In this document: one piece after another, positions 33,803 to 45,820 of the stretch | How positions within the stretch are numbered: position 1 is the stretch's first letter | How the letters are laid out: every line of letters starts with the position of its first letter | NCBI GenBank assembly: GCA_030674185.1 | Contig: CM060312.1 | Coordinates: 61,145,078 to 61,209,077, forward strand | DNA length: 64,000 bases | Source: Monoplex corrugatus | Lineage: Eukaryota; Mollusca; Gastropoda; Littorinimorpha; Ranellidae | Reading direction: 5' to 3' | Program-made: the position numbers and the translations under genes | The notes under the pieces: model-generated | Seen by the model: only the letters and a program-made list of their open reading frames with translations | What the model was told of the DNA's origin: nothing | Database searches by the model: none

Positions 33803-36220
33803 ATTCTCCTGTCGGCGTCACTGGGTTTGGTGTTGGCCCCTGCACTCTTTGACACTGCCACCTCCCTCCAAGCCACTCTGTCTTCACTTTTGTGGGTGAC
33901 GTCTTGAAAATTTAGGCCACTGATGTTGATTATGTTCTTGATGTATGAGATTGGAGGTCTGCCTTTTTCTTTTTTTTTTTTTTTTTTTGTCCTCGGTTAT
34001 TCCTTGAAAAATTATTGTCATGGTGTCCGTATTCTTGCTACGTTACAAATAGCCAATGTATTTTAGTCTTCTCTTGATGATGTCTGCTAGTAGTTTTCTA
34101 GTGGTATCAAGTTCTTCCAGGACACTTTTATTAGTTCTTCTATCTGTCCATTTGACACGCAGTAGTCTCCGATAAAACCATATATCTGCAGCCTCAATTT
34201 TTCTGCAATCAGGTTTTCTCAGAGTCCAGGCTTCGAAGCCATAAATCATGATTGGCCAGATCAAACAGTTTAAAAGTCTAGTTTTCAGACCATTTGATAT
34301 GCCTCTGTCTTTCCAGATATTGTTGAACTGGACCATTTTCTGCTTGCTATTCCAGTTCTTATTTTACTGTCTTTGGAGTAGGTTCCATCGTCAGTTTTTA
34401 CAGAACTAAAATATTTGAAATCCTTAACATTTTCTGAAGGAACTTTATCCATTAAGATGTAATGATTGTTTTCAACGTGTTTGCCTTTGATATGTAGCAC
34501 TTTTGTTTTCTTGGCGTTCAAATTTAGGCCAGACTTTTTGCCCGCTGCATCCGCCCTGTAAAGCGCAGTATGATCAGCATGGAGCAGGTTTGTATGTTTT
34601 TTTCGTTTCTTTTTCCTCCTATCTTCATGCCCATGCCTTCTGTATCAACGTCTCTTATGACTTGTTCCGTACAGATGTTAAAGAGATACGTTGAGAGAGC
34701 ATAACCGTGTTTAATTCCCCTGTGGATGTTGAAGAATTCACATTTCTTACTGTTCCATCTACTCATAACCTTTCGGTTTTTATACAATAGGCAATTCATG
34801 GACAGCAAAGAAAACAAACGAGACAGTCTTGATGGAGGCTGACACAAGTAGATCACTCATAAGGAAGATTAGGAAAAGACAGGCAGCATTTATAGGCCAT
34901 TTTATGAGGAAGGGGGATTTGGAGCACCTGGTCACAACGGGAAAGCTGGAGGAAAGGAGAGCACGGGTAGACCCAGGGAGAAAATGCTGGACGTACTTGC
35001 AGAGTGGCTGGGATGAGGAGGGTGGGGAGATGCTGGGGGCAACGAGAGATAGAGACAGATGGAAGCCCATGATCGCCAACGCCATGCGCAGGGCACCTGA
35101 TGATGATGATGATGATGAGGTAATTCATGAGATGAGATGTTTAGGAAAGCCCATTTTGACCAATGCGTTGAATAGGTGGAGATTAATGGTGCTGTGAAAT
35201 GCTTTACTATAGTCTATGAATGTGACAAAAGTTCCTTGTCAGTGCCTTGTATTTTCTCTTGGGTGTTTGCAACACAAAAACATGTCAGTTGTGTTTTTGT
35301 TGGATCTGCAGCTTGCCTGGTAGTTAATAATTCTATCTTGTGCGTAAATCCATTGAGAATAATTATGAGCAAGATCTCACTGGCGTGGCTGATTAAAGCA
35401 ATGGTTCTGTAGTTGTTGCAATCTTTGGCATTGCTACTCTTATACAGCATCACAAATTCTTGAAGTTTCCAATCTGTTGGCCACCGATGAGTATTCCAGA
35501 CTTTACAACAATGATGGTGCATTGCTTTTAGGTCTCCTTTTCCAGCATGTTTTAATAATTCTCTTGGAACGTCGTCAGTTCCTGGGGGGTTTCCTGTTTT
35601 TAATTGCTTGGTGTCTGCCTCAGTTTCACTTAAAAGTGGTTATGGTTCTGATTTGGGACAGTTCAGTCAGGACATAGTATGGCTTGGGGGCTGTTGTCAG
35701 TAAAAAGGGATGCTTTATTTCATCTGTTCATAATATGCTCTGGTTCAGTCAATGTGGTGCGTTCCTTGCTGTTGATGAACTCATTTCTGGGATGGAATTT
35801 GGTGTATTGAACTTTTTTTCATCTGATGGAATATGTCCTGGATCATCTGCATTCATTATGCTCTTTTAGTTTTGCACATTCTTCCCTTCAGCCAATTTTT
35901 CTTATCTTTTCTTATTTTGCTCTTAAGTTCTCTTTGATGTTTTGATGGTTTTTGTTGTTGTTGTTGTTGTTTGATTGTTTGTTGTTGTTGTTGTTGTTGT
36001 TTTTTGTATTATTCTTTTCTTCCAGATTTGCGAGCTTGGCTTTTCTGTTTGGTAGGTCCATAAGTTCCTTGCTGATGTAGGGCTTTTTTGGTTTTATTTT
36101 TTTTTTCTGCCTAACTTTTCTTTTGCTACTTCACTGTAGGTCTTCTTCATATCTGCCCAACTTTCTTCTGGATACCGGTCATTTAATATGTCCAGTCCAG
36201 GTTTGAGTGGTACAAACTGG
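33803..36220 (-). mobile_element. LINE-B (RTE-like), largest copy, interrupted by LINE-A
   Basis: On the - strand, RT segments run from KVWNTHRWPTDWKLQEFVML and CNNYRTIALISHASEILL (35214-35522), through GIKHGYALSTYLFNICTEQV (34524-34856), the palm and thumb (34285-34521) and IEAADIWFYRRLLRVKWTDR (34043-34336), to a terminal GRPPISYI-like end near 33830. Frames are broken by indels. A LINE-A piece is inserted at about 34800-35116. It abuts the orphan GST exon. Confidence 0.75.
34800..35116 (+). mobile_element. 5'-truncated LINE-A inserted in LINE-B
   Basis: Starts within the ATGGACAGCAAAGAAAACAA region and ends with (GAT)n at 35099-35116. GGCAATTCATG on the left and GGTAATTCATG on the right (35118-35128) are a probable 10-11 bp target duplication. 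It continues the LINE-B frame region on both sides. Confidence 0.8.
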
Positions 36221-36308
36221 TACAGGTTCAAACATACAATTTCCAAAATTAGTCCATTGTGCTTGCGACCCTACGCGATGTCAGATTTCCTTGATGTTTG
36301 TTTTACAG

Positions 36309-36473
36309 GTGACACTGACAGACTTCATCATTTATGACATTGTGGACACCTTCATGACCATCGATCCTGAGGTGCTGGGTCCCTTCCCCCTTCACCAAAA
36401 ACTGCGGAGTAATGTGGAAGCCATACCTGCTGTTAAAGCCTACCTGGACAAGAGACCCAAGACCCGCGTCTAA
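36309..36473 (+). pseudogene. Orphan GST terminal exon (exon 5 copy C)
   Basis: A 165-nt exon preceded by TTTTACAG encodes 54 residues and ends in TAA. It differs from exon 5 of gene B at only 5 of 54 residues and keeps the VTLTD helix cap and the C-terminus KTRV. The 3' flank is homologous to those of genes A and B. No counterparts of exons 1-4 were found between 23 and 36 kb. A LINE-B element (about 33.8-36.2 kb) occupies the upstream side and ends about 90 bp before the exon. Either it is the relic of a third GST whose first four exons were lost, or it acts as an alternative last exon spliced from gene A exon 4 (phase 0, compatible). The open frame is notable for a relic, but the exon is short. 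Confidence 0.75.
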
Positions 36474-36771
36474 AATTATCTAGTGACGATTTTTTTACCT
36501 ACGAAAGGTCTACAATATTGTGAATATTCTTTTGCATGTAGTGTACGCAGATGTTTGATGAAAGAAACATGTTGTTGATACGCGATACTTGAAATCCGTT
36601 TATTTGCTTGTTATGTTTTTGTCTGTTCGCTGTTCTGCAAAATGATAAGAAAGAATAGAGTAAAATATCCAGTGAATAAGTTTGATCTAGTTGTATGTGC
36701 TATACGACAGTCAGTTTTCTGTATATAAACAGAGTTTAACATCTGAGGTGGAAGTCGATTTTTGTTGACTG

Positions 36772-37019
36772 AGATTTTTCTTTCAGTCTTTAGCCTTTGA
36801 TAAAACACAATTTCAGGAGATATTTTGCTTGTCATGTCTTTAATGTTTTTGTTCTTCTTGTTGTTGTCGTTGTTGTTGTCGTTGTTGTGTTGTTGTTGTT
36901 GTTGTTATCATAGTCGTCGTTGATGTTGTTATTATATCAATGAATGACTGTATGCTTTTGTTGGTGTAATTTTTTTATGTTTTCAATGTCAAACACCCCA
37001 AACAAAAGAAATGAATACT
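36772..37019. repeat. Direct repeat, left copy, flanking LINE-E
   Basis: From GATTTTTCTTTCAGTCTTTA to AAAAGAAATGAATACT. It is repeated at 38320-38546 with differences mainly in a (GTT)n stretch. Part of the GST 3' flank. Confidence 0.85.
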
Positions 37020-38319
37020 CGTCGTCGGCCTCTTTACATCTCAGGAGATGATAGTCTGCACCAGGAGGCGTTGTGGTCATGACGTGCACTTTCTGCTGTG
37101 GCTGTGCAGGCCGATTCTTGAGTGGCAATCTCTGTCACATCTGCCACATACGAATTGAGTCGCTATTGTCTGGTTTCTGGAACGTTGCTTGCGAAGAGCC
37201 CTTTTCTCATCTGCGCTTTCTGCTCTCCTCCTCTCCGCATTCACAACGCCTTGCTGAACGTCTTTCCGCCACGCTGCCCTGTCTTCCGCCAGAGTCTCCC
37301 AAGAGCCTGGGTCAATCCCTGAGCTTCTAAGGTCCCTTTTGCATGCGTCTACAAAGCGTAGCTGTGGGCGTCCTGGAGTTCGCTTCCGGTTTGCCAGTTC
37401 GCCGTAGAGAACGTCTTTTGGTATGCGTCCATCCTCCATTCGACGCACATGGCAAAGCCAGCGTAGTCGGCGTTGGCTTAGAAGGGCAAAGATGGTCTGT
37501 AGGCCCGCATGACGGAGGACCTCTGTGTTGGTCACCTTGTCTTGCCATTGGATGCCGAGGATGCGTCGCAAGCAGCGGAGATGGAAAATGTTGAGCCTCT
37601 TTTCTTGGCTGGCGTATGTGGTCCAGGCTTCACTTGAGTAGAGAAGTGTGCTCAACACATATGCTCTGTACACCTGCATTTTGGTGTTCGCAGTGAGATT
37701 GCTGTTGGACCAGACCCGCTTGTTCAGTTTACCATAACAGATGAGGCCTTTGCAATTCTGGCTCCGATTTCAGCGTCCAGAGAGAGGTTGTCACTTATGG
37801 TGGACCCAAGTACTGAACTTGGTGGACAGTATTGAGGTCGTAGTCTCCAATGTGTAGAGATGGTGGTTCTTCAAAGCCTTGGCCTAAGATCTCAGTTTTC
37901 TTCAAGCTGATTGTGAGACCAAACTCTCTGCAAGCATGGGCGAAGCGATCAACGAGCCTCTGGAGATCTTGTTCACTGTGGGAAGCCAGCGCAGCATCAT
38001 CTGCGAAGAGAGCTTCTCTGATGGTCTTCTTTTCACCTTAGTTTTGGAATGGAGCCTGGCAATGTTGAAGAGCTTTCCATCGGTCCTTGTATGAAGATAT
38101 ACCCCTTCTTCAGTTCTGCAGAAGGCATAGGTCAGCAACATCGAGAAGAAGATCCTGAACAGAGTTGGGGCCAAAACACATCCCTATTTCACTCCGCTGC
38201 TGATTCTAAAAGGCTCTGATGTGGCACCATTATAGCACACAGTGCTATGCATATCCTCGTGAAAAGACTCGATGACAGCTGATAGTCTTGGGGGGCAGCC
38301 GATTTTCTTCAAAAGCTTA
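37020..38319 (-). mobile_element. LINE-E, 5'-truncated, flanked by roughly 230-250 bp direct repeats
   Basis: The - strand encodes RT pieces (APTLFRIFFSMLLTYAFCRT at 37902-38174) and then a 200-residue C-terminal frame (37077-37679). The flanking direct repeats are far longer than an ordinary target duplication. Confidence 0.75.
37077..37679 (-). pseudogene. LINE-E C-terminal frame with C2HC finger
   Basis: 200 residues: VYRAYVLSTLLYSSEAWTTY (after the RT palm), RRILGIQWQDKVTNTEVLRH, GRPQLRFVDACKRDL, and a terminal CX2CX12HX3C finger, CGRCDRDCHSRIGLHSHSRK plus C. This finger is typical of one RTE-like group of molluscan and cnidarian elements. Not part of a complete element. Confidence 0.75.
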
Positions 38320-38546
38320 AGATTTTTCTTTCAGTCTTTAGCCTTTGATAAAACACAATTTCAGGAGATATTTTGCTTGTCATGTCTTTAATGTTTTTGT
38401 TCTCTTTTGTCGTTGTTTGTTTGTTGTTGTTGTTATCATAGTCGTCGTTGATGTTGTTATCATATCAATGAATGACTATATGCTTTTGTTGGTGTAATTT
38501 TTTTATGTTTCAATGTCAAACACCCCAAACAAAAGAAATGAATACT
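38320..38546. repeat. Direct repeat, right copy, flanking LINE-E
   Basis: Second copy of 36772-37019. Beyond it the GST 3' flank continues (AACACCCCAAACAAAAGAAA, then TGATGATATAATAAAC) as in unit 3 at about 58620. Confidence 0.85.
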
Positions 38547-39299
38547 GATGATATAATAAACAACGTAGAATCAAACAAACATAAGGATGTGTCATACAAT
38601 GTTTCAAAACGTTTCGCATCTTGAGAGTTTGGTTTGTTGTTTGTTTGTTTGATTGATTGTTTATTTCACTCCTTCTCAACCCTCGGTTATTTAATGGTCA
38701 AGAATTGATTAATCATATCACTTGCTGATGGCACACACACACATCAAACAATTCACATACAGTGTTAAATCTATTTAATAGAATGTGTGACAATGTTCCA
38801 TGATTTTTCGTTAGATTCCAATTGTTTCATTGTATTCAAGTTGCAACATATCAGTCTGTTATGGAATCTTACAATGGAAGACACACGTGGCTACAACAGC
38901 TCTTAAATATAGGTATTAGCCATTCTGGATGACTTTCAACTGATGTTTTGTTTTTATTGTATTTTGTGACAACTAGTAGACCAAAGTTTGCTTACTGCTG
39001 CCTACTATCCAGGCCTGGTCTGATTCGGAGACTGCTTTCCTTTTCTAATAGAATACATTATGTCTTATGTATTTGTAAGACCGCTGTTATGATCGGCATA
39101 TTCTGAAGCAATAAAACGTATCAAATCTGTACTTTTATGAATTTACGGTACGGGGTGAAGTTTTTGTTGTTGTTTTGTTTTGTTTTTCAGGGCTGGCTGG
39201 ATTTTTAGACACAATGTTTTGACATTACCATTCCATTATCAAAAGAATATTTTTGTTACCATCCCATTATGGTTATCCAACATCCAAGGACATCATTCA

Positions 39300-39545
39300 C
39301 AATCGTCGTTACCACCATAATAATAATCATAATCATCATCATCATTATCATTGTCGTCATCGTCGTCGTTATTGTCATCATCATCATCATTGTCATCATC
39401 ATCATCGTCATCGTCGTCATCATCATCATCATCAGTAGTAACTGTAGTAGTATCTGTACTGTTATTATTGTTATTATTGTTGCTATTGTTATTATTATTA
39501 TTATCATTACCATTATTATTATCATCATTGTTGTTACCATTTTGT
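39300..39545. repeat. (ATC/GTC/ATT)n trinucleotide tract
   Basis: About 240 bp of imperfect trinucleotide repeats. Confidence 0.85.
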
Positions 39546-39650
39546 TATTTGCAGTTTTAGCATAGGTGTTCTTTTTATTATCATTCTTATTAAAATAAAT
39601 CGTTCTTGTATCACACTATTCTCCAGACTCATTTGGACTCACCACTTATC

Positions 39651-39654
<4 letters not shown>

Positions 39655-39702
<48 letters not shown>
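39655..39702. repeat. (GA)n microsatellite
   Basis: Pure GA, about 47 bp. Confidence 0.9.
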
Positions 39703-39705
<3 letters not shown>

Positions 39706-39859
39706 TACGAATATGAATACAAATGGTTTTGACGTTTTAGGCTATAAGGCCCATTAACATTGGGACATGAGGGACTTTGGGTAGCTTAGCAACATAACAA
39801 CCATATCATGGTAGTACAAAAATGTGAATAAGGCTGTTGATCATCACTACCTGTTCAAA

Positions 39860-40720
39860 TGGACATAGATAGGTATGCACCAGAGATAACATTCACAAGA
39901 GAATTGCTGAGAGAGTCAGATTTGGTGTGGGAGTCTTTACACACATCAGTCATGACATTCATGATGGATCTAGATGATTGTCAACTCTCAACACCATTGT
40001 CTTTTAACACTTCGGCTGGAACTTTCAAAGAGTTGTGTCCATTTTCCGCGATATTTGTTGTTGTTGCATTTTCGCCATTATGTTAGTGTACCAAATATCT
40101 GGTTCGTCAACAGGCTGTTGTGTTGCCATACAAAGATTTCCGCTACTGTCACTGAGCTCAGCATCAGTCACACCTGCAGTATAAGTCAAGGTATTTCTCC
40201 TGTCTGTGTCAGTTTTCGTTGTACCCTTATTCTCACCATTTACATCCACCCCTCCTTCTTCCCTCTTCTTCATCGCTATCAATAGTTATATTTTCACCTG
40301 AATCACTGCTTTGGGAACGACTGTCACCAGGTTTAACTGTCACTGTGTGTGTATCTGTGTCACTATCAGGTCAGGGCAAATTAACATACAGCAGGCTGTG
40401 ACTCACGCATTGAAGGCAAACTGCATGGGGCAGCGGGGTTGTCACACTTTAACATGTCGGCTTGACAAACTGTGTCAGCGTAAGTACAGTAAAACAGGCT
40501 GGGTTGAGTGGGTAGAAATAGGCCTAATGGGGACGACGAATCTTCAGTTGCCTTGGGTTGATCACAGTTCTGTCTGTGCGCCTCGGCCCTTCTATGGTCT
40601 CTGTCAACTTGTGACTGACCTTTTCTATGGTACACAGCATGTTGAGTGTGACACTGTGTGACAGAAGGCTGGCCACAATTCAAACGCAGGACAACTACTT
40701 TCACAGTTAAAAATATCCAT
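39860..40720 (-). pseudogene. Degenerate coding-like region, unknown
   Basis: In consecutive - strand frames: AEAHRQNCDQPKATEDSSSP (40381-40704), an acidic stretch SQSSDSGENITIDSDEEE (about 40270-40330), then GVTDAELSDSSGNLCMATQQ and MAKMQQQQISRKMDTT (40025-40282). The base composition looks protein-coding and the frames follow one another with shifts. It may be an ORF1 or gag-like protein of a retroelement or a decayed host exon. I do not recognise it. Confidence 0.3.
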
Positions 40721-41089
40721 GGCTGTTGAAATAAGTGTTGTTAGTTTAAAGTGCAGTTCTTGCATATGGAACTGAAAATCTTCCTCTTTTTTCTGCGCGC
40801 ATAGTTTTGAAGTCAGTGTAGAGGCTGGGTGTGATCTGTCAGGATTGTTTTTGGTCTGCCTATCACCAACTTTGTGGACATGTCTTTTGCAGTGTCCTAT
40901 TTCTTTCCCGCCCCTCCACTCACTTTTCTGATCTCTTTTCTATCCTATCTCTGTCCTGTTTAGATATGGTTCAGCCCTTATACACAGCAATAAATGTCAA
41001 GACACGACACTTCTCATTGGGGATGTGTAAACTGCTTGGAGTGTTTTACTGCAAACCATAAAAGATTACAACGTTCTTAGGCAGTACAT

Positions 41090-42390
41090 GCATTTGTTTA
41101 TTACTTTATTAATCTCTTTAGTTCTTTTTTCGCTTTACAAAAACCAACATACAACATACAGAGTGCCATGCTGCATAGTGCTGGTGATCATGGCTTTCTG
41201 TACGATTGTTTTTTGTTTGTTTGTTTGTTGTTGTTTTTTTGTCATTGCAACTATTGTCCTACCCTTTCTGTCCCCAACCACCCTGCAAAACTAATATTTT
41301 CTCCCTAGGTCTAGGTGGTGCTCTTTTTCCCTCTAGCTTTCTTGTTGTGATAAGTACCCAAATTTCTCTTGCTTCATAAAATGTCCCATAAATGTTGCTT
41401 TTATTTCATAATATTCTTTGCTTATGTTCTTTTTGTGTTTGTTTCTTTCAAGACTGTCTTGTTTGGTTACTTTGCTGTCCATGGAACTCTCAATATTCTT
41501 CTCCAAAACCATATTTCAGCTTCTTCAATCATGTTTTGTCTTTACTTGTTGACCGTCCAGGTTTCACGTTCCTACAATAGTATTGTTCTATGTAACACTG
41601 AAGAACTCTCTTCCTGATGTCAGTTGATCGGCATTTGTTGATAAAAACACTTTTCATTTTCTTGAATGCTGTTTTAGCTTGGCCAATTCTGCTGGATATT
41701 TCCAAAGTGCATCTGTTGTTTGGTCAGGTGACTGTTCCCAGATATTCAAACTTATCAACTTGGCTCAATAGTGGCTGCTTGCTTTTATTTTACCTGAGCG
41801 GATTTCTTGTTTGTTTGTTTGTTTTTTACTGATTATCATGACTTCCGCCTTCTTATTATTTAGCTCTAGCCCTTAATTTCTCTTTCTATTTTCATTTTAT
41901 TCACAAGATTTTGCAGTTTGTATTTTCATTTTCTGCAATAAGAATGATGTTATCTGTATAACGAAGGTTGTTAATATTTTTTTCCAATTTTTATCCCAGG
42001 GCATTCTTCTATATTTCTCATGATAATTTCACAGTAAAGTGAAAATAGATCTGGTGACAAAATATATTCCTGTCTAAGTTAACCCCTCTTTTGATGCTTT
42101 GAAAAGAGCTTAGATAATTTGTTAGTCTTATTGCTGCTACTTGTTCCCAATAATATTCCTTATCATTCTTAGATCTTTTCCATCATCAGTGAACTTTTCC
42201 AGTTGCGTGATCAGTTCGTGTCTTACCCAATCAACAAAAAAATTTTAATCAACAAAACATAAATATTAATCCTTGCTCAACTCAATTGATCTTTCTATGA
42301 GAATTCTTAGGGTGTATATGGCATTGATAATTGCTTTCTCATCAAAAATACACAGTCGTGACCAGTAATTAATCCTGTCAGACAAGAGTC
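41090..42390 (-). mobile_element. LINE-A copy (- strand), unit 3 counterpart of 28000-29300
   Basis: The - strand carries the thumb and C-terminal region (41369-41617 opposite strand: FxxCPWNSQYSS complement) and palm remnants. Flank 42390-42570 is also shared with 29300-29500. All frames are broken. Confidence 0.65.
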
Positions 42391-42587
42391 ACCAACAAAA
42401 TTGGCCGATGCACAAAATTCTGTTTAACTTAATGACTGTCATATCAGTTTCCCTCCCTCCTCAATTCTTCTATTGTTATATATGTTTCAGACTGAATGTC
42501 AACTTCTGTTAGAGTTTCATTAGTTCCTCCACCTATATTGCTGATTTGTGTATTCTCTTCTTCACTGATATTGATCATCGTTTGTGT

Positions 42588-42712
<125 letters not shown>

Positions 42713-42739
42713 TTTTTTTTGTTTTGTTTTGTTTTTTCT

Positions 42740-44362
42740 GACTGAAGCTTTTCTGAATTCGTATTTTTGGCTGGCCATTGAGAGTACATTAAAGACCTTT
42801 TTGACGAAGACATAAACGAAGAGCACAGTATAAGAAAGAACGTTGAAGAACCACCCATACTGAAAGATGAAGTTAGAGTAGCATTGAAAATGATGAAACC
42901 GGGAAATGCCCCAGGACCAGAAAATATTGCTACAGAAATGATTGATGCCCTAGAAGAGTTTGGTATTTAAAAAAAAAGTTCTTCTAAATGAAATTTATGA
43001 TGCCAAAAAAAAATCACCAAAGATATGTCAAATTCAATTCTCATTGCACTTCCAAAGAAAGCATGGACTATAGAATGCGAACTCTATCGTACAATCAGCT
43101 TGATGAGTTATATAAAAAAAATCCTATTAAGAATCATCATGATGAGGCCAAGGAACAGAACCAAAAGAGAAATAGCAGGAGAACAATGTGGATTTGTGAA
43201 GGGAAAGGAGGTACTAATGCCACATGCATCTTAAGACCTATCACAGAGAGGTCAATCGAGTTGAGTACGGATTTATATTTATGTACAATTTGTTGATTAT
43301 ACCAAGGTTTTTGATTAGGTTAGACATGAAGAATTGATCAACCAACCAGAAAGGCTCAATATTGATGGAAAAGATCTAAAATAATCAGAAATATGTATTT
43401 GGAACAAACAGCAGCAATGAGAATAGAAAACGAAAAAGCTCTTTCCAAGATACCAAAAGAGGGGTCAGGCAGAGTTGTGTTCTGTCACCAGATTTGTTTT
43501 CACTTTACAGCAAAACCATCATGAGAAACCTGGAAGAATACCCTGGAATAAAGTTTGGAGGAAAATGATAAACACTATTCGTTATGCAGATGACACCGTT
43601 CTAATTGCAGAAAATGAAAAAGACCCACAAAATCTAGTGAATATAATAGAAATAGAAAGCAAAACTAAAGGGCTGGAACTAGATAGCAAAAAGACTGAAA
43701 TCATGGTAATCAGTGAAAAACAAGAAATACCTTCATACAAAATAACAGCAAATTGCACAAGTCTGAGACATGTTGATAAGTTTAAATATCTGGGAATGGT
43801 CATATCACCAGACAGCAGATGCACATCAGAAATAGCCAGCAGAACCAGCCAAGGCAAAACAGCATTCAAGAAGATGAAAAGCATTCTTACTAACAAATAC
43901 CTATCAATTAACATCTGGAAGAGAGTTCTTGAGTGTTATATGGAACCGATACTGTTGTACGGTTGTAAGGCGTGGACAGTAAACACACAAAGTTAGAACA
44001 AAATTGAGGCAACTGAAATGTGGTTTCTAAGAAGAATGTTGAGAATTTCATGGACAGCAAAGAAAACAAACAGGAAAGTCTTGAAGGTGGCAGACACAAG
44101 AAGTTCGTTAATAAAGAAGATTAGAAAAAGACAAGCAACATTTATAGGACAGTTAATGAGGCAAGAGAAATCAGAGCACCTGGTCATAGCAGGAAAGCTG
44201 GAGGAAAAGAGAACACCAGGTAGATCCAGACAGAAAGTACTGGATGGACTTGCAGGGTGGCTGAGGACGGAGAGGGTGGGAGATGTACTTGCAGCGACAA
44301 GGGATAGGTTCGTATGGAAAGTCATGATCGCCAATGCCATGCATCAGGGCACATGCTGATGA
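42740..44362 (+). mobile_element. LINE-A, best preserved copy
   Basis: Runs from the linker (VEEPPILKDEVRVALKMMKP, GNAPGPENIATEMI) through LPKKAWTIECELYRTISLMS and the palm frame 43475-43996, which keeps the catalytic box in TIRYADDTVLIAENE, then HVDKFKYLGMVISPD, ILLYGCKAWTVN, and the tail 44018-44359 ([31 protein letters not shown]). Several frameshifts remain. It is 5'-truncated with no endonuclease, so not autonomous. The 3' tail is short (GATGATATT). Confidence 0.8.
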
Positions 44363-44474
44363 TATTAACATTGGTTGTGTTGTAATATCATTTCTAATTT
44401 CAAGTATAGTATATAAAGAAATAATGAAATGTTAAATGAATCTTTTGTATGCTAATGACATTAACAAGGTAGCT

Positions 44475-44629
44475 TTAACCCTTTAACTCCTGCACCCTGT
44501 CCACTGGCATCCTGCATTGTCAACCATGCTAGCAAAGCAAAAACTTAATCCTTTGACTCCCTGGTGGATAGGGTGAGGGAGTCAAAGAGTTAAGTTTTTA
44601 CAGTTGGTAGATAGGGTGCGGGAGTTAAA
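44475..44629. mobile_element. Nested fold-back element (TTAACCCTTTAACTCC)
   Basis: The outer arms TTAACCCTTTAACTCCTGCA and TGCGGGAGTTAAAC pair. An inner hairpin, TTAATCCTTTGACTCCCTGG with GGGTGAGGGAGTCAAAGAGT, is also inverted. It interrupts homology between units 2 and 3, so it is a unit-3 insertion. Confidence 0.65.
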
Positions 44630-45039
44630 CAAAGAAGACCTTCTATAGTAATATGATGGAATAAATAAGTTCAAATTTCCCTCAATACTGGACAAGACAA
44701 TGAAAAATGAACTTCATCTGCTGTTGTTTCTTGGCATAATGGACTAATCACATGATATCGGCTGTCTATAACGATCATGATGAACATATCTGAAATCCCA
44801 TATATAAATTTTGTTATCAAACGTTCAAAGTGCAATGATCAGTAAAACAGAGGCACAATACAAATGGTTATATGATCTATAAAAAAAAAACTGTTGTTCT
44901 CCTGAACGTGACAGTTCCGTATATACCACATACAATCAATTGATTGTTCACAATTTTACAAGTAAGCGCCTTCATATCACCTAATCCTTGATTCATCCAT
45001 AATACGCTAAAACTGGGGGGATAGAGAGGTAGGGAGAGA

Positions 45040-45820
45040 GAGGGGGAGAGAGAAAGTGAGAGATTAATCTTTATTTTCCAACAGTGAAGACTGACATAAT
45101 ATAACAGCGTTTGGTTCATTATCTATGTAGGTCCTATGCCATTGCTAAGAGCTACTTAATAAAGCTACATTACACAAATGTAAGAGTAATGAATAAGAAT
45201 AAGAAAAAAACACGTAAATAAAAAGTGCACAGAGAGAGGAAGGAAGAGAGAGAATGAGGAGGGACAGAGGGGAGTGACTGATAGACAGACAGTAAAAACG
45301 ACTCTCAGGCAGACTGAAACCAGTAAAAGCTGTCCTTTGTAACTTGATACATATTGTTATGTTCAGGTTAGGAGTGGTAAAAAAGTGGGGCAAATGATAT
45401 ACCAGGTTTGCACCATTCTACTCGTGCCCTTTTCGCTCCTGTTATCTCCAGCTGCAATCCACTGACACTGCTCGTCTGTCATCTTGATGCCAATTGTAGA
45501 CACACTAGCACGTAGGCCACGCAATCAGTGTTTTTCAGCAGCCGTACCATAGAAACAAACCATAGCAGTAATTTGCTACATAGAAACTCATGGCATACGT
45601 TGGCCTCAGCATGGATTCTTATTTGATCAGATTAAAATCTTTATACTTTGAAACAACGTTAAGACAAGGCAAAATACAGTTCCTTAGTAAATAAATTTGT
45701 ATTTATATGGTGATGGTTTACTCCTATTCAACTAACATTAACCAAGAAGAAAGCTTCTCCTTAAGTCTCTTTTGTTTTCTGTTTCAATGTTGGGCACTTT
45801 CTATGTCTGTTCATATTCTG
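45040..45820. repeat. Unit-5' repeat block (third copy, unit 3)
   Basis: Aligns with 3060-4275 and 30290-31130 from the GA tract through TAGGCCACGCAATCAGTG. Confidence 0.65.
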
